Positions 1 to 9,167 of a DNA stretch of 64,000 nucleotides are shown here, piece after piece. The notes beneath the pieces are model-generated. The model saw only the letters and a program-made list of their open reading frames with translations. It was not told where the DNA came from and searched no databases. Both the position numbers and the translations under genes were made by a program. Numbering within the stretch: the stretch's first letter is position 1; each line of letters begins with the position of its first letter. Source of the DNA: Sphingomonas faeni. GTDB taxonomy: Bacteria; Pseudomonadota; Alphaproteobacteria; Sphingomonadales; Sphingomonadaceae. The stretch lies in contig NZ_JANBVH010000007.1 of assembly GCF_024273235.1 (NCBI RefSeq), forward strand, positions 86,338-150,337. The letters are read 5' to 3'.

Positions 1-67
1 CCGCGCATCATTGCCCCCTTTTTGCTGCCGTGCAGCGAAACTAGCACGATCGATGTTGCGGTATCGG

Positions 68-77
68 GCAATATTGC
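68..77. promoter_or_regulatory. Short palindrome upstream of the Lrp/AsnC gene
   Basis: GCAATATTGC is a perfect 10-base palindrome about 50 bases upstream of the Lrp/AsnC start, in an AT-richer stretch with further GCAAT repeats. Lrp/AsnC proteins commonly autoregulate through such sites, so it could be its own operator; this is inference from position only. Confidence 0.25.
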
Positions 78-126
78 GCAACTTTATGTTCAGGATTGAC
101 GCAATGCAGCAATCTTAGGGGGAACA

Positions 127-618
127 ATGCGCGAAATTGAGAATAATCCGGTCGATACCACCGATTACCGTATCCTGCGCGAGGTGATCCGTGATGGCCG
201 CGCGTCGGATGTGATGCTGGGCGAGCGCATCCATCTGTCCAGCACGGCGACAGCACGCAGACGCAAGATCCTCGAGGAAAGCGGCGTCATCGCGGGCTAT
301 ACCGCCAAGCTGGACATGGGGAAGCTGGGGTTCAGCATCACCGCCCTGGTCTCAATCGAACTGAGGTCGCAGGCCGAACAGGTGCTCAACGAATTCGAGT
401 CGGCGGTCATCGCGTGTCCGTCGATGTCGTTCTGCAGCTTCGTGTCGGGCGAGGTCGATTTCATCATGATCGTCCATGTCCGCTCGTTCGAGGATTACGA
501 CCGGGTCTATCGCCGCGAGCTGTCGATGCTGCCGCACGTCGCGCGGATCCGCAGCAGCTTCCTGATGCGCGAAGTCGCGCAGCGATCGGTCGCGCCCGCC
601 GTCGTCAACGATCAATGA
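127..618 (+). CDS. Lrp/AsnC family transcriptional regulator
   Basis: A 163-residue protein of the usual Lrp/AsnC length. Residues about 12-57 form the winged helix-turn-helix (the recognition part includes LSSTATARRRKILEESGVI), and residues about 65-150 form the RAM ligand-binding domain, where amino acids or related effectors bind and oligomerise the protein. The start is supported by AGGGGG a few bases upstream of the ATG. It lies 260 bases upstream of a TonB receptor and an M20 amidohydrolase read in the same direction, so control of that uptake/hydrolysis unit is likely but inferred. The effector cannot be told from sequence. Confidence 0.9.
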   Translation: MREIENNPVDTTDYRILREVIRDGRASDVMLGERIHLSSTATARRRKILEESGVIAGYTAKLDMGKLGFSITALVSIELRSQAEQVLNEFESAVIACPSMSFCSFVSGEVDFIMIVHVRSFEDYDRVYRRELSMLPHVARIRSSFLMREVAQRSVAPAVVNDQ

Positions 619-881
619 TGACGAAAGACTCGGCGATATCGCAACTTAAAAATCACACAGGCGCTCGAAACCGTCGAAGATTGCCCGAATGATCGAGGAA
701 TCTGCAAAAGTAACATGGATTTCATGTGCAGATTGCGAGGAAGCGGCAGGCAGCATCTGATAGGCTCCGGACAGGAACAGGACCGGGATACCCGGCCATC
801 CCGATAGCAGGCAGGAACCAACGAGAACGATAATCCGGGAGGATATCTGGACGGCACCCGATCATTCGAAGGGGGCTATCC

Positions 882-3800
882 ATGACTGTTCTGTACGGCG
901 TCGACCGCGGCGCTTCCGCCACGTGCGCCTATTCCATGCCGCGCTCATTCGCGCATTCGAAAAGCCGCAGGCTGGTCGGCGTCGGCGTGGGGGCGCTGGC
1001 GCTTTGTCTCGCCACCGAAGTCGCGACGGCGCAGGCCGGCGCAGAACCGCAGGCGATCGCGTTCCAGACCGAGCGCGGCCCGGCCAAGTCCGCGCCGACC
1101 GACCGGGAAACGACGAACGTTCCCGGCGGCAAGCCGGAAATGGCGGTCGATCCCGTGACCGGCGATACGCCAGCCGACGAAGGCGACGCGATCGTCGTCA
1201 CCGGATCGCGGATCGAGCGCAACGGCTACAGTGCGCCCACGCCCGTCAGCGTCATCACCGCGAAGGAATTGCAGGCCGAGGCGCCCGCCAACATCTCCGA
1301 TTTCGTCAACACGCTGCCCGCGGTCCGCGGCAGCGGCACCTCGGCCAGCAGCAACGGCTCGCTCAGCAACGGCGCGGCCGGGATCAACTCGGTCAACCTG
1401 CGCAATCTCGGCGCGAACCGTACGCTGGTGCTGTTCGACGGCCAGCGTTCAGTCGCCTCGACGACCACGGGCCAGGTCGACGTCAACACCTTCCCGCAGG
1501 CGCTGATCGAGCGGGTCGAGGTGGTGACCGGCGGTGCCTCGTCGGCCTATGGATCGGATGCCGTGTCGGGGGTCGTCAACTTCATCCTCGACCGCGACTA
1601 TACCGGGTTCAAGATGGAGTATGAGCACGGCGTCACCACCTATGGCGACGCGCCGAACCACAAGGTGACGGCGACCGGCGGCAAGGCATTCGCGGAAGGA
1701 CGCGGCCATCTGATCGTGTCGGGCGAGCATTTCTCGCAAAAGGGCATCCAGTCGATCGATCGCGACTGGAACGACAGCGGCTATTTCCTGGCGAACAATC
1801 CCGCCTATTCCGCAGCACGCTGCACCGATGCCGCCACGCTGGGCACACCCTGCGTCAACGAATTCCTGATCGCGTCGGGGATCGGCACCGGCCAGTTCAC
1901 GCCGGGCGGGCTGGTCAGCACCGGCCCGTTGCGCGGCACCTATTTCGGCTCGGTCGATCCGACGACCGGCAAGGCGAGCGTCAATCAGCTGAACTTCGGC
2001 GCCACCAGCGGCCAGTGGATGGTCGGGGGCGACACCGACATCACCACCGCCGGCCATCGTAGCAGCGCGACCCTGCAACCCGAGGAGAAGCGCAGCAGCG
2101 TCTTCGGCCGGCTGAGCTACGAAGTGTCGCCGCTCGTCGAACTGTACGGCCAGTTCTCGTACAGCAACTATCGCGGCCAGAGCTATTACCAGCAGACGCC
2201 AACCACCGGCGTGACGATCCAGCGCGACAACGCCTATCTGCCAGATGCGACGCGCGCGGCGATGGTGGCGAACAATCTCAGTTCGATCCAGATCGGTACC
2301 AGCAACATATTCCTGCCACCGCAGGGCAGCGACAACGAGCGCCAGGTCTTCCGTTATGTCGCGGGAGCGGACGGCGCCTTCTCGACCGGATCGATAGACT
2401 GGAAATGGGGCGGCTATTACCAGCTGGGCAAGACCAAGACGAACGAACTCCTGACCAACGCCTGGAACGTCAGCCGGATGGCGGCGGCGACCGACGCGGT
2501 CGTCGCGGCGGCGGGCAACAGCGGCGGCTACGCGGCCGGCACGGTGGTGTGCCGGATCAACGTCGATGCGAACCTGAACAATAACGATCCGTCGTGCGCG
2601 CCGCTCAACCGGCTCGGCACCAACGGCGCCTCGCCCGAGGCGATCGCCTACGTCCTCTACAACGGCCGCCAACCGCTCCGGAAACAGGAATTGAAGCAGC
2701 AGGTCGCGGCGATCAACTTCTCGACCAACAGCCTGATCGATCTGTGGGCAGGCCCGATCTCGGTGGCGTTCGGCGCGGAGTCCCGCAAGGAGTCGGTCTC
2801 CGGGTCGGTCGATCAGCTCTACCAGCCGATCGTCGCCAATGGCGTCACCACAGGGACCTGGATCTACGGCAACTACCTGCCGACCAAGGGCCGGTACACC
2901 GTCAAGGAAGCCTATATCGAATCGGTCATTCCGATCTTCAAAGGCATGGATTTCAACGGCGCGTTCCGTTTCACCGATTACTCGACCTCCGGCACGGTCA
3001 ATACATGGAAGACCGGCCTGACCTGGCAGGTGATCCCCGACATCAAGCTGCGCGGCACGATCTCGCGTGACATCCGCGCGCCCAACCTCAGCGAGTTGTT
3101 CGCACCCGGCACCGGTCGCACCAACACCGTCAACGTGCCGCAGGTGAACGGCAGCGTCGCCGCCAACCAGTTCAACGAATCCACCGTCGGCAATCCCGAC
3201 CTGCGCCCGGAAATCGCCAAGACCTACGGCGCGGGCGTGGTCCTGACGCCCAGCTTCCTGCCGGGCTTTGCCGCCTCGGTGGATTATTACGACATCAAGC
3301 TGGACGGGGCGATCGACTCGCTGCTCGCCCAGACGATCGTCGACCAATGCTATCAGCAGGCGATCGCCGATGCATGTTCGTTCATTTCCACCACCGGCGG
3401 TCGCGGCGTCACGACCCTGGGCCTGCCCGTGACGAGCATCGAGGTGAAGCCGACCAACTTCGTCAGCGTCAAGACACGCGGCATCGATATCGAATCGAGC
3501 TATCGCCGTGCGATCGGCCCCGGCAACCTGACGCTGCGCGCGCTCGCCAGCTATGCGTTCGAGTTGACCAGCAACAACGGCGTCACCGCAACCACGGATC
3601 TGGCCGGCCAGAACACCGGTGGCCTGCCTGACTGGACGTATCGCTTCAGCGCCGGCTACGATCTCGACTCCGGATTCAGCATCCAGGGTATCGCCCGCGG
3701 GGTCAGCGGCGGCGTCTACAACAACAACTACGTCGTCTGCACCACGGACTGCCCGCTTTCGACCGCCGATTACCGCACGGTCAACATGAACAGCATCAAG

Positions 3801-4019
3801 GGCCAGTTCTTCTACGATCTGAACGCCAGCTACGCGTTCGAGACCGGCGGCGCGAAGGCACAGGTCTTCCTGTCGATCCGCAACATCCTGAACAGCGATC
3901 CGGTGCTCGTCGCCAACGGGCCGACCGGCAACAATACCCCCGCATATCCGCAGACCAACCGCGCACTCTACGACGTGCTCGGCCGCGTGTTTCGGATGGG
4001 CGTGCGCATCGGCATCTGA
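882..4019 (+). CDS. TonB-dependent outer membrane receptor
   Basis: A 1045-residue outer membrane receptor. A hydrophobic signal segment lies around residues 32-52 (GVGVGALALCLATEVATAQA), preceded by a long N-terminal stretch; an internal Met at residue 19 is an alternative start, but the ATG used has a GAAGGGG ribosome site in front. A TonB-box-like DAIVVTGSRI at about residue 103 is followed by the plug domain (TLVLFDGQR, then VEVVTGGASSAYGSDAVSGVVNFI) and a 22-strand barrel with the typical NPDLRPE signature and a C-terminal aromatic/hydrophobic strand. Substrate is unknown; the following exported amidohydrolase suggests a peptide, acyl-amino acid or amide ligand. Energy would come from TonB-ExbBD, not encoded here. 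Confidence 0.9.
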   Translation: MTVLYGVDRGASATCAYSMPRSFAHSKSRRLVGVGVGALALCLATEVATAQAGAEPQAIAFQTERGPAKSAPTDRETTNVPGGKPEMAVDPVTGDTPADEGDAIVVTGSRIERNGYSAPTPVSVITAKELQAEAPANISDFVNTLPAVRGSGTSASSNGSLSNGAAGINSVNLRNLGANRTLVLFDGQRSVASTTTGQVDVNTFPQALIERVEVVTGGASSAYGSDAVSGVVNFILDRDYTGFKMEYEHGVTTYGDAPNHKVTATGGKAFAEGRGHLIVSGEHFSQKGIQSIDRDWNDSGYFLANNPAYSAARCTDAATLGTPCVNEFLIASGIGTGQFTPGGLVSTGPLRGTYFGSVDPTTGKASVNQLNFGATSGQWMVGGDTDITTAGHRSSATLQPEEKRSSVFGRLSYEVSPLVELYGQFSYSNYRGQSYYQQTPTTGVTIQRDNAYLPDATRAAMVANNLSSIQIGTSNIFLPPQGSDNERQVFRYVAGADGAFSTGSIDWKWGGYYQLGKTKTNELLTNAWNVSRMAAATDAVVAAAGNSGGYAAGTVVCRINVDANLNNNDPSCAPLNRLGTNGASPEAIAYVLYNGRQPLRKQELKQQVAAINFSTNSLIDLWAGPISVAFGAESRKESVSGSVDQLYQPIVANGVTTGTWIYGNYLPTKGRYTVKEAYIESVIPIFKGMDFNGAFRFTDYSTSGTVNTWKTGLTWQVIPDIKLRGTISRDIRAPNLSELFAPGTGRTNTVNVPQVNGSVAANQFNESTVGNPDLRPEIAKTYGAGVVLTPSFLPGFAASVDYYDIKLDGAIDSLLAQTIVDQCYQQAIADACSFISTTGGRGVTTLGLPVTSIEVKPTNFVSVKTRGIDIESSYRRAIGPGNLTLRALASYAFELTSNNGVTATTDLAGQNTGGLPDWTYRFSAGYDLDSGFSIQGIARGVSGGVYNNNYVVCTTDCPLSTADYRTVNMNSIKGQFFYDLNASYAFETGGAKAQVFLSIRNILNSDPVLVANGPTGNNTPAYPQTNRALYDVLGRVFRMGVRIGI

Positions 4020-4040
4020 GGGGCGCGCCGCCCCTCCCCT
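4019..4040 (+). other. GC hairpin between receptor and amidohydrolase
   Basis: AGGGGCG-CGC-CGCCCCT forms a 7-bp stem directly after the receptor stop codon, with no T tract. It may stabilise the upstream mRNA or attenuate read-through into the M20 gene 50 bases downstream. Function is inferred. Confidence 0.35.
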
Positions 4041-4069
4041 CACGACATCACCGTACAGGAGTTTATGAC

Positions 4070-5707
4070 ATGGCCGATACCCGTTCACTGATCGCCGCGC
4101 TGGTTGCCACCGGATTGTTCAGCACTGCCGCTACCGCTGCCGAACCCGCGCCCGCCCAAGCCGCTTTCGCGCCTGCGGGCATCGATCGGGACGCCCTCAA
4201 GAAGCAGGCGGTCACCGACGTCGAGGCGCATGCGAAGCTGATCCAGCAGATGGTCGACTCCCTGTTCAGTTTCGCCGAACCGGGGTTCCAGGAATTCCAG
4301 ACGATGGAATATCTCACCGGCATCCTGAAGAAGGAGGGCTTCACCATCACCAAGGGCGTGGCCGGCATCCCCACGGCGTGGACCGCGACATGGGGCACCG
4401 GCGGGCCGCTGGTGGCGCTCGGCAGCGACGTCGACGGTCTGCTCGGCCTGTCGCAATATCCGGGCTCGCCAACGCTCAAGCCGATGATCGCGGGCGCGCC
4501 GGGTCATGGCGAAGGCCATAATTCCGGCATGCCGATGATGATCGCCGCAGCCATCGCCGCCAAGGACGTGATGGTGAAGAACAAGATACCCGGCCGCATG
4601 ATGCTGTGGCCCGGCATCGCCGAAGAACTGCTCGCGACCAAGGCCTGGTACGTCCGCGACGGCCTGTTCAAGGGCGTGGACATGTCGATCTTCGCGCATG
4701 TCAGCAGCGATTTCAGCACCGGCTGGGGCAACAGCGGGAACAACGCGCTCGTGTCCGCCGAATACACCTTCCACGGCAAGACGGCACACGCGGCCGGCAT
4801 GCCGTGGGAGGGGCGCAGCGCGCTGGACGGGGTCGAGGTGATGGACGTCGCCTGGAACATGCGTCGCGAGCATCTCCCCGTCACGCAGCGGTCGCACTAC
4901 GTCATCACCAATGGCGGCGGGCAGCCCAACATCGTGCCCGACATCGCCAGCGTCTGGTATTATTTCCGCGACCTGGATTTCGGCAGCGTCCGCGACCTGT
5001 ACACCACGGGCAACGAGATCGCCGACGCCGCGGCCAAGGCGACCGGCACCACCGTCGAGCACAGGCTGCTCGGCTATGCCGCGCCCAATTACGGCAACAA
5101 GCCGCTGGCCGAGGCCGCCTATGCCAATATCAAGGCGGTCGGCATGCCAAGCTGGAGCAATGACGACCAGGCCTTCGCGAGGACCGTGCAGGAAACCAAC
5201 AAGCGCACCGTCAAGGCGCTGCCGACCACGATCGCGGACCTGTCCACCCCGGCCAACCGCGAACGTTCGCTGGGCGGCGGATCGGACGATATCGGCGACA
5301 TCATGTGGACCGTGCCGACGATCACGGTGCGCTATCCCTCAAACATACCCAGCATGATCGGCCACAACGTCCTGTCGGCGATCGCGATGGCCACACCGAT
5401 CGCACACAAGGGCGCGGTGGCGGGCGCCAAGGCGGTGTCGATGACGGTGCTCGATATCATGACGACCCCTGCACTCGTGACCGAGGCCAAGGCGTTCCAG
5501 CAGACCGTGCAGTTCAAGGACCAGAAATACGACCCCGTCGTCACCGCCAACGACCCGCCGGCCATTCACCTGAACAAGGAGATCATGGATCGAATGCGGC
5601 CGGCGATGAAGAAATTCTATTACGATCCGGCGAAATACCCGACCTATCTCGACCAGCTGGGCATCAGATACCCCGCAGTAACGGCTCCCTCGCCGACATC
5701 AGACTGA
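4070..5707 (+). CDS. Exported M20-family amidohydrolase (AbgB-like)
   Basis: A 545-residue metallo-amidohydrolase with a cleavable signal peptide (residues 1-24, ending ATAAEP), so it probably acts in the periplasm. M20 landmarks are visible in order: GSDVDG (metal/catalytic Asp region), GHGEGHNSGM (metal His), GIAEELL (paired Glu), FAHVSSDF, and the dimerisation domain starting HGKTAHAAGMPWEG. The domain order and length resemble aminobenzoyl-glutamate hydrolase B subunits and related N-acyl amino acid hydrolases. It starts 51 bases after the receptor with AGGAG upstream, so co-transcription is likely. The exact amide substrate is unknown. Confidence 0.85.
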   Translation: MADTRSLIAALVATGLFSTAATAAEPAPAQAAFAPAGIDRDALKKQAVTDVEAHAKLIQQMVDSLFSFAEPGFQEFQTMEYLTGILKKEGFTITKGVAGIPTAWTATWGTGGPLVALGSDVDGLLGLSQYPGSPTLKPMIAGAPGHGEGHNSGMPMMIAAAIAAKDVMVKNKIPGRMMLWPGIAEELLATKAWYVRDGLFKGVDMSIFAHVSSDFSTGWGNSGNNALVSAEYTFHGKTAHAAGMPWEGRSALDGVEVMDVAWNMRREHLPVTQRSHYVITNGGGQPNIVPDIASVWYYFRDLDFGSVRDLYTTGNEIADAAAKATGTTVEHRLLGYAAPNYGNKPLAEAAYANIKAVGMPSWSNDDQAFARTVQETNKRTVKALPTTIADLSTPANRERSLGGGSDDIGDIMWTVPTITVRYPSNIPSMIGHNVLSAIAMATPIAHKGAVAGAKAVSMTVLDIMTTPALVTEAKAFQQTVQFKDQKYDPVVTANDPPAIHLNKEIMDRMRPAMKKFYYDPAKYPTYLDQLGIRYPAVTAPSPTSD

Positions 5708-5725
5708 CGCTCCTCACCAGGGTCG

Positions 5726-5766
5726 GGGCGATGGTGACGGCGCATTGCGTTCCGCCACCATCGCCC
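5726..5766 (+). terminator. Likely terminator after the M20 gene
   Basis: GGGCGATGGTG and CACCATCGCCC form a perfect 11-bp stem enclosing a 19-base loop that itself contains CGG/CCG pairing, followed by TTCT. It sits 19 bases after the amidohydrolase stop. Confidence 0.55.
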
Positions 5767-5898
5767 TTCTGACTAAGGCAGGCGGACTGGGTACCTGGCT
5801 TGTCGCCGTAGGAAGGATCGGGACATGGTAATGCCTTTGATCCGCCCCGCGTCCAGGGCGCAGTCGCACATCCCTTGCAATTCGAACGACAACATCAT

Positions 5899-6903
5899 TT
5901 AGCGCCGGACATCCCCCGCAGTCGCTGTAAACATCCGCGCTTCGATGGACGTCGTTCGGCTATGATCTCCGGCAGTTGCATGCTTCAAGGCCGCCAGCAC
6001 CAGCCCGCGCGCCGCAGCGACCTCACAGCTGTCTTCCATGCTCGACAACACGCCAGCGGCGAACGCATCGCCCGTGCCGATCCGGTCGACGATCTGGCTG
6101 ACCACGATCGTCTCGGTCTCGAACGCGTCGTCGCGGCGATCAACACGCGCGGACAGTTCGTGCGTGTCGGCATCGATGACACGACGGGCAGTCGAAGCGA
6201 TACAGGTCAGGCGCGGGAATAATGCGAACGCCGCCTCGCACGCGCGACGGCGGGCATCCGGCGTGTCGCCTGCGAAGTCTTCGCCGAGCAACAGCGAGAT
6301 ATCGCGGTGATTGCCGAATAGCAGGTCCGCGCCGGTGACATGATCGAGCAGGATTTGCTGCGGATCGGCGCACCAGCGCGCCCACATGCTCGCGCGGAAA
6401 TTGCCGTCAAACGAGACCTTCACGCCCGCCGCCTTGGCCGCGGCGATCGCATCGAGCGACAGGCGAGCGGCGTCCGGGCCGATCGCCGGGATGATCCCCG
6501 ACAGATGCAGCCATTCAACACCGTCGAGCGCAGCAGGCCAGTCATAGGCCTCGGACGGCGTCACCGCGAAGCTGCTATCGAGGCGGTCATAGACGATGTG
6601 CGCGCCTCTCGGGCCGCTTGGCGGCGATAGAAAATACAAGCCCAGCCGACCGTCCGCGCGCAGAACGCGCGACACGTCAACTCCGGCAGCACGGACCGAT
6701 TCCAGCGCGGCATCACCGATCGATCCGGACGGCAAGGTCGTGATCACAGCGGCAGGTTCGCCTAGCCGCGCGAGCGCCACCGCAACGTTTGCTTCTGCTC
6801 CGCCAAAATGTGCATCGAGCCGCGATTCCTGGAACAGATGCCCGCGATCAGGCGCAGCGAGGCGTAACAGCATTTCGCCGAAACAGAGTACCACGCCTGT
6901 CAT
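5899..6903 (-). CDS. kdgK: 2-keto-3-deoxygluconate kinase (PfkB family)
   Basis: A 334-residue PfkB-family sugar kinase, predicted to phosphorylate 2-keto-3-deoxygluconate, an intermediate of uronate degradation feeding the Entner-Doudoroff pathway. Visible marks are the N-terminal MTGVVLCFGEML strand, the GGAEANVAVALARLG motif for substrate binding, and the DRIGTGDAFAAGVL motif carrying the catalytic Asp and anion hole near residue 280. The start was chosen because AGGAG lies 8 bases upstream and the ATG overlaps the stop of the decayed fructuronate reductase (TATGA). Members of this family also phosphorylate other sugars; the uronate assignment rests on family likeness plus that relic neighbour. 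Confidence 0.82.
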   Translation of the reverse strand: MTGVVLCFGEMLLRLAAPDRGHLFQESRLDAHFGGAEANVAVALARLGEPAAVITTLPSGSIGDAALESVRAAGVDVSRVLRADGRLGLYFLSPPSGPRGAHIVYDRLDSSFAVTPSEAYDWPAALDGVEWLHLSGIIPAIGPDAARLSLDAIAAAKAAGVKVSFDGNFRASMWARWCADPQQILLDHVTGADLLFGNHRDISLLLGEDFAGDTPDARRRACEAAFALFPRLTCIASTARRVIDADTHELSARVDRRDDAFETETIVVSQIVDRIGTGDAFAAGVLSSMEDSCEVAAARGLVLAALKHATAGDHSRTTSIEARMFTATAGDVRR

Positions 6904-7290
6904 ACTCCGGACTCCTGTGTCGCGACACTTGGCGCTGCCTGAGGGCCAAGCATGCGCCATAACGCCAATGTATCAGCGAGTGAATGGGGGACTGCCGCGT
7001 CCTTGATAACGCGGGAAATAGGCCGAACTCGGCGACGACGCGAGCGACGACCTGCTGCGGATCGCCCGCTGGCTCCGCCCAGATCGCAGCGAACCGCGCG
7101 CACAACGGATCGTCGGAGACGTGCGGGGCATCGGCGGTGTAGGCGATCCGCCCAGTAATGCTCCGGCGATGGCGCCGGCTGTCCGCCCCTTGCGTCAATC
7201 GGTCCGCCACGGTCGCGATCCAACGTTGCGGCGCTTCTGCGAGCCGTCGATCGCGACCTGACTAAGCGGCGTAGCATTCCGCGAACGCCG
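6900..7290 (-). pseudogene. Decayed fructuronate reductase (UxuB / mannitol dehydrogenase family) C-terminus
   Basis: Pieces of the mannitol dehydrogenase/UxuB C-terminal domain are readable in shifting frames: LSQVAIDGSQK near 7230-7262, DRLTQGA near 7190, SDDPLCARFAAIWAE near 7090-7130, VVAEFGLFPALS, and finally PHSLADTLALWRMLGPQA ending at the stop at 6900. At least two frame changes are needed, and the N-terminal NAD domain is absent. The last codon overlaps the kdgK start, showing the two were once an operon for uronate catabolism. Confidence 0.65.
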
Positions 7291-7910
7291 TAGTCCGCGG
7301 CGCCAAGAGAAACGGAACTGTCCAGCGCATCCCTGCGCCAGCGGGCTGTGCGATACTCATCGCCGCTACGTTCGGCTCACCAGTGCCCAACTTGCGAGCG
7401 TTTCCCGTGTCGATTGGTTCTCGATCGCGACCTCATCGAAGCTCACGGAAACCGCGCTGAGCGGCGTTACACCTTGCCAGCGGGCTGACGGCGCGGAACC
7501 GTCGATCCATCGGGAAAGCGGGATACGCGCCGGCGCAGGCGACCCCTAAGCCCCTGATCGTAGAGCTTTCCGCCCCGGTTCCCGCCCCCTTGTCGGTGGA
7601 AATCCTTGCGAGGCGGGGCGTCTGGCGGGGAAGCGCCACAGCATCGATCCCGAGCGTGGCGAGTGCCGGCAACCCGGTCTTGCAGGTGCTGCGCAAACAT
7701 CAAGGTCGCGCAATCCCGAATCCCTCAATGGCCTCTTCCGGAGTGGCCGGAGCCACGGCCAAGCCAGCTGCGACGAGGCGACGGTTGCGCGGCGATGGCA
7801 CGTGCATCCGTGAACCGTAGCAAATTTCCCGAGATGCTCCAGACCGCGTGTCGTGCATGTCCGACACGAACGCCAGCGCCGCCGCCCCCCAAAAAAACTC
7901 CCCGCCGCAA
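7291..7910. other. Gene-free stretch
   Basis: About 620 bases between the uxuB relic and the beta-lactamase-like gene. Frames are interrupted or have atypical composition on both strands. It may hold further decayed sequence from the lost uronate operon, but I recognise no family in it. Confidence 0.4.
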
Positions 7911-9026
7911 TCAATCCATCGTGGCGACGACCGCGCGCGTCACGTTTCCCATCAGCCGCATTCGCATCGCGATCGGCTGGCGGGTGCTCGCGATCATCAC
8001 GGCGACGGCGTAACGATGACCGTTCGGCGCCACGAGCAACCCGACGTCGTTATACCCGGTCGACAACGTACCCAGATCCTGTCCCGTGCCGGTCTTGTGG
8101 GCGAGCGTCCAGCCGGGGCGCAGCCCGGACTTGAGACGCAGCGGTCCGGTCTTGCTGGAGCGCATCAACGTCAGCAGGGACTCGGTCGATCGTGCGCGCA
8201 ACAGCTTGCCCTGCGCCAGCAACGACAGCCCCAGCGTCACGCCATTGGCCGAGGCGCCGTCGATCGGCGCGGCGAGGTACCGCGTCAGCGCTCGTTCGCG
8301 CGCCGCATACGGCATCGCAGCGCGTGCCTGCAGAAAGCCCCAGCCCCCTGCCCATTCCTGGCGCCATTCCAGCCCCGCGGTACGTGCTTGCAACTGCCGT
8401 TCCCCGGGCCCGAAACGGACGCCGGCAACGCGCTTTTCCGCGAGCATCCGGTTGATCGCCGCCGGTCCCCCGACCCGCCAGAGCAGCACGTCGTTGCAGG
8501 TGTTGTCGCTACGCGTCATCGCCCCCCCCAGCAGCGCACCGATCTTCGTGCGATACCCGTCCTTGCCGACCAGCGCGCGAATGGGCTGGTGGAAGAGCGT
8601 GAGATCGGAGCGGGTCACCGTCACCGGATCGCTCAGCGACAGCCGCCCCCGATCGACGGCATCCATGACGGCGATCGCGACCCAGAGCTTGCTGACGCTT
8701 TGCTGGGGACGCGGCCGGTCGCCGTCCCATGCCACCACCCAGCCCTCGTCGATATCGCGCACGCTGATGCCGACCTGCCCCTTGAAGCCCGCGCCCAGCG
8801 CCTGCACGGCGTTGAGCAGATCCGCCGGTGGCTGGCCCGACCGATAGCTGGAGCGCGCGGGTCGCGCCGTCGACGTCGGCCGGGGCGTCGCCGCAGGCGC
8901 TGTCGTCTGTACCGTGATCGGCAGCGCCGCAGCAGGAACAGGCGCGCGTCCAGCAGGGACACAGGCGGCGAGCACGCAAGCACTCCCGAGCCCCACGGTG
9001 CGCCGAAACAATAATACAAACGACAA
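7911..9026 (-). CDS. Serine beta-lactamase-like lipoprotein (class A-type fold)
   Basis: A 371-residue serine hydrolase. The N-terminus has a signal ending in a lipobox-like VLAAC at about residues 18-22, predicting a lipid-anchored periplasmic protein, then a Pro/Ala/Thr-rich linker. The class A beta-lactamase/PBP motifs appear in order: SVSK (SxxK nucleophile motif, about residue 110), RSDN (SDN motif) and HKTGTG (KTG motif). The usual ExxLN omega-loop motif is not evident, and the region between SDN and KTG is longer than in TEM-like enzymes. It could be a true beta-lactamase, an esterase or a cell-wall peptidase relative; resistance should not be assumed. Confidence 0.78.
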   Translation of the reverse strand: MSFVLLFRRTVGLGSACVLAACVPAGRAPVPAAALPITVQTTAPAATPRPTSTARPARSSYRSGQPPADLLNAVQALGAGFKGQVGISVRDIDEGWVVAWDGDRPRPQQSVSKLWVAIAVMDAVDRGRLSLSDPVTVTRSDLTLFHQPIRALVGKDGYRTKIGALLGGAMTRSDNTCNDVLLWRVGGPAAINRMLAEKRVAGVRFGPGERQLQARTAGLEWRQEWAGGWGFLQARAAMPYAARERALTRYLAAPIDGASANGVTLGLSLLAQGKLLRARSTESLLTLMRSSKTGPLRLKSGLRPGWTLAHKTGTGQDLGTLSTGYNDVGLLVAPNGHRYAVAVMIASTRQPIAMRMRLMGNVTRAVVATMD

Positions 9027-9167
9027 TAAGACTTCCCTTTGCAGGCTTTGTAACGTCGTCGCGTTCGGACGAAACCCGACGACCGCGGCGTTCGACGTGA
9101 ATTGAAGCCCGTTCGACGCAGGGGCGATCCGACATGGCCTCGCTCGAGGTCACGCCGGATCGCGCCG

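Noticed and set aside
1449..4088. 879-codon frame antisense to the first TonB receptor
   Set aside because: It mirrors a well-supported receptor gene; high GC at third positions keeps the opposite frame open, and the product is Arg/Asp/Gly-rich without family features.
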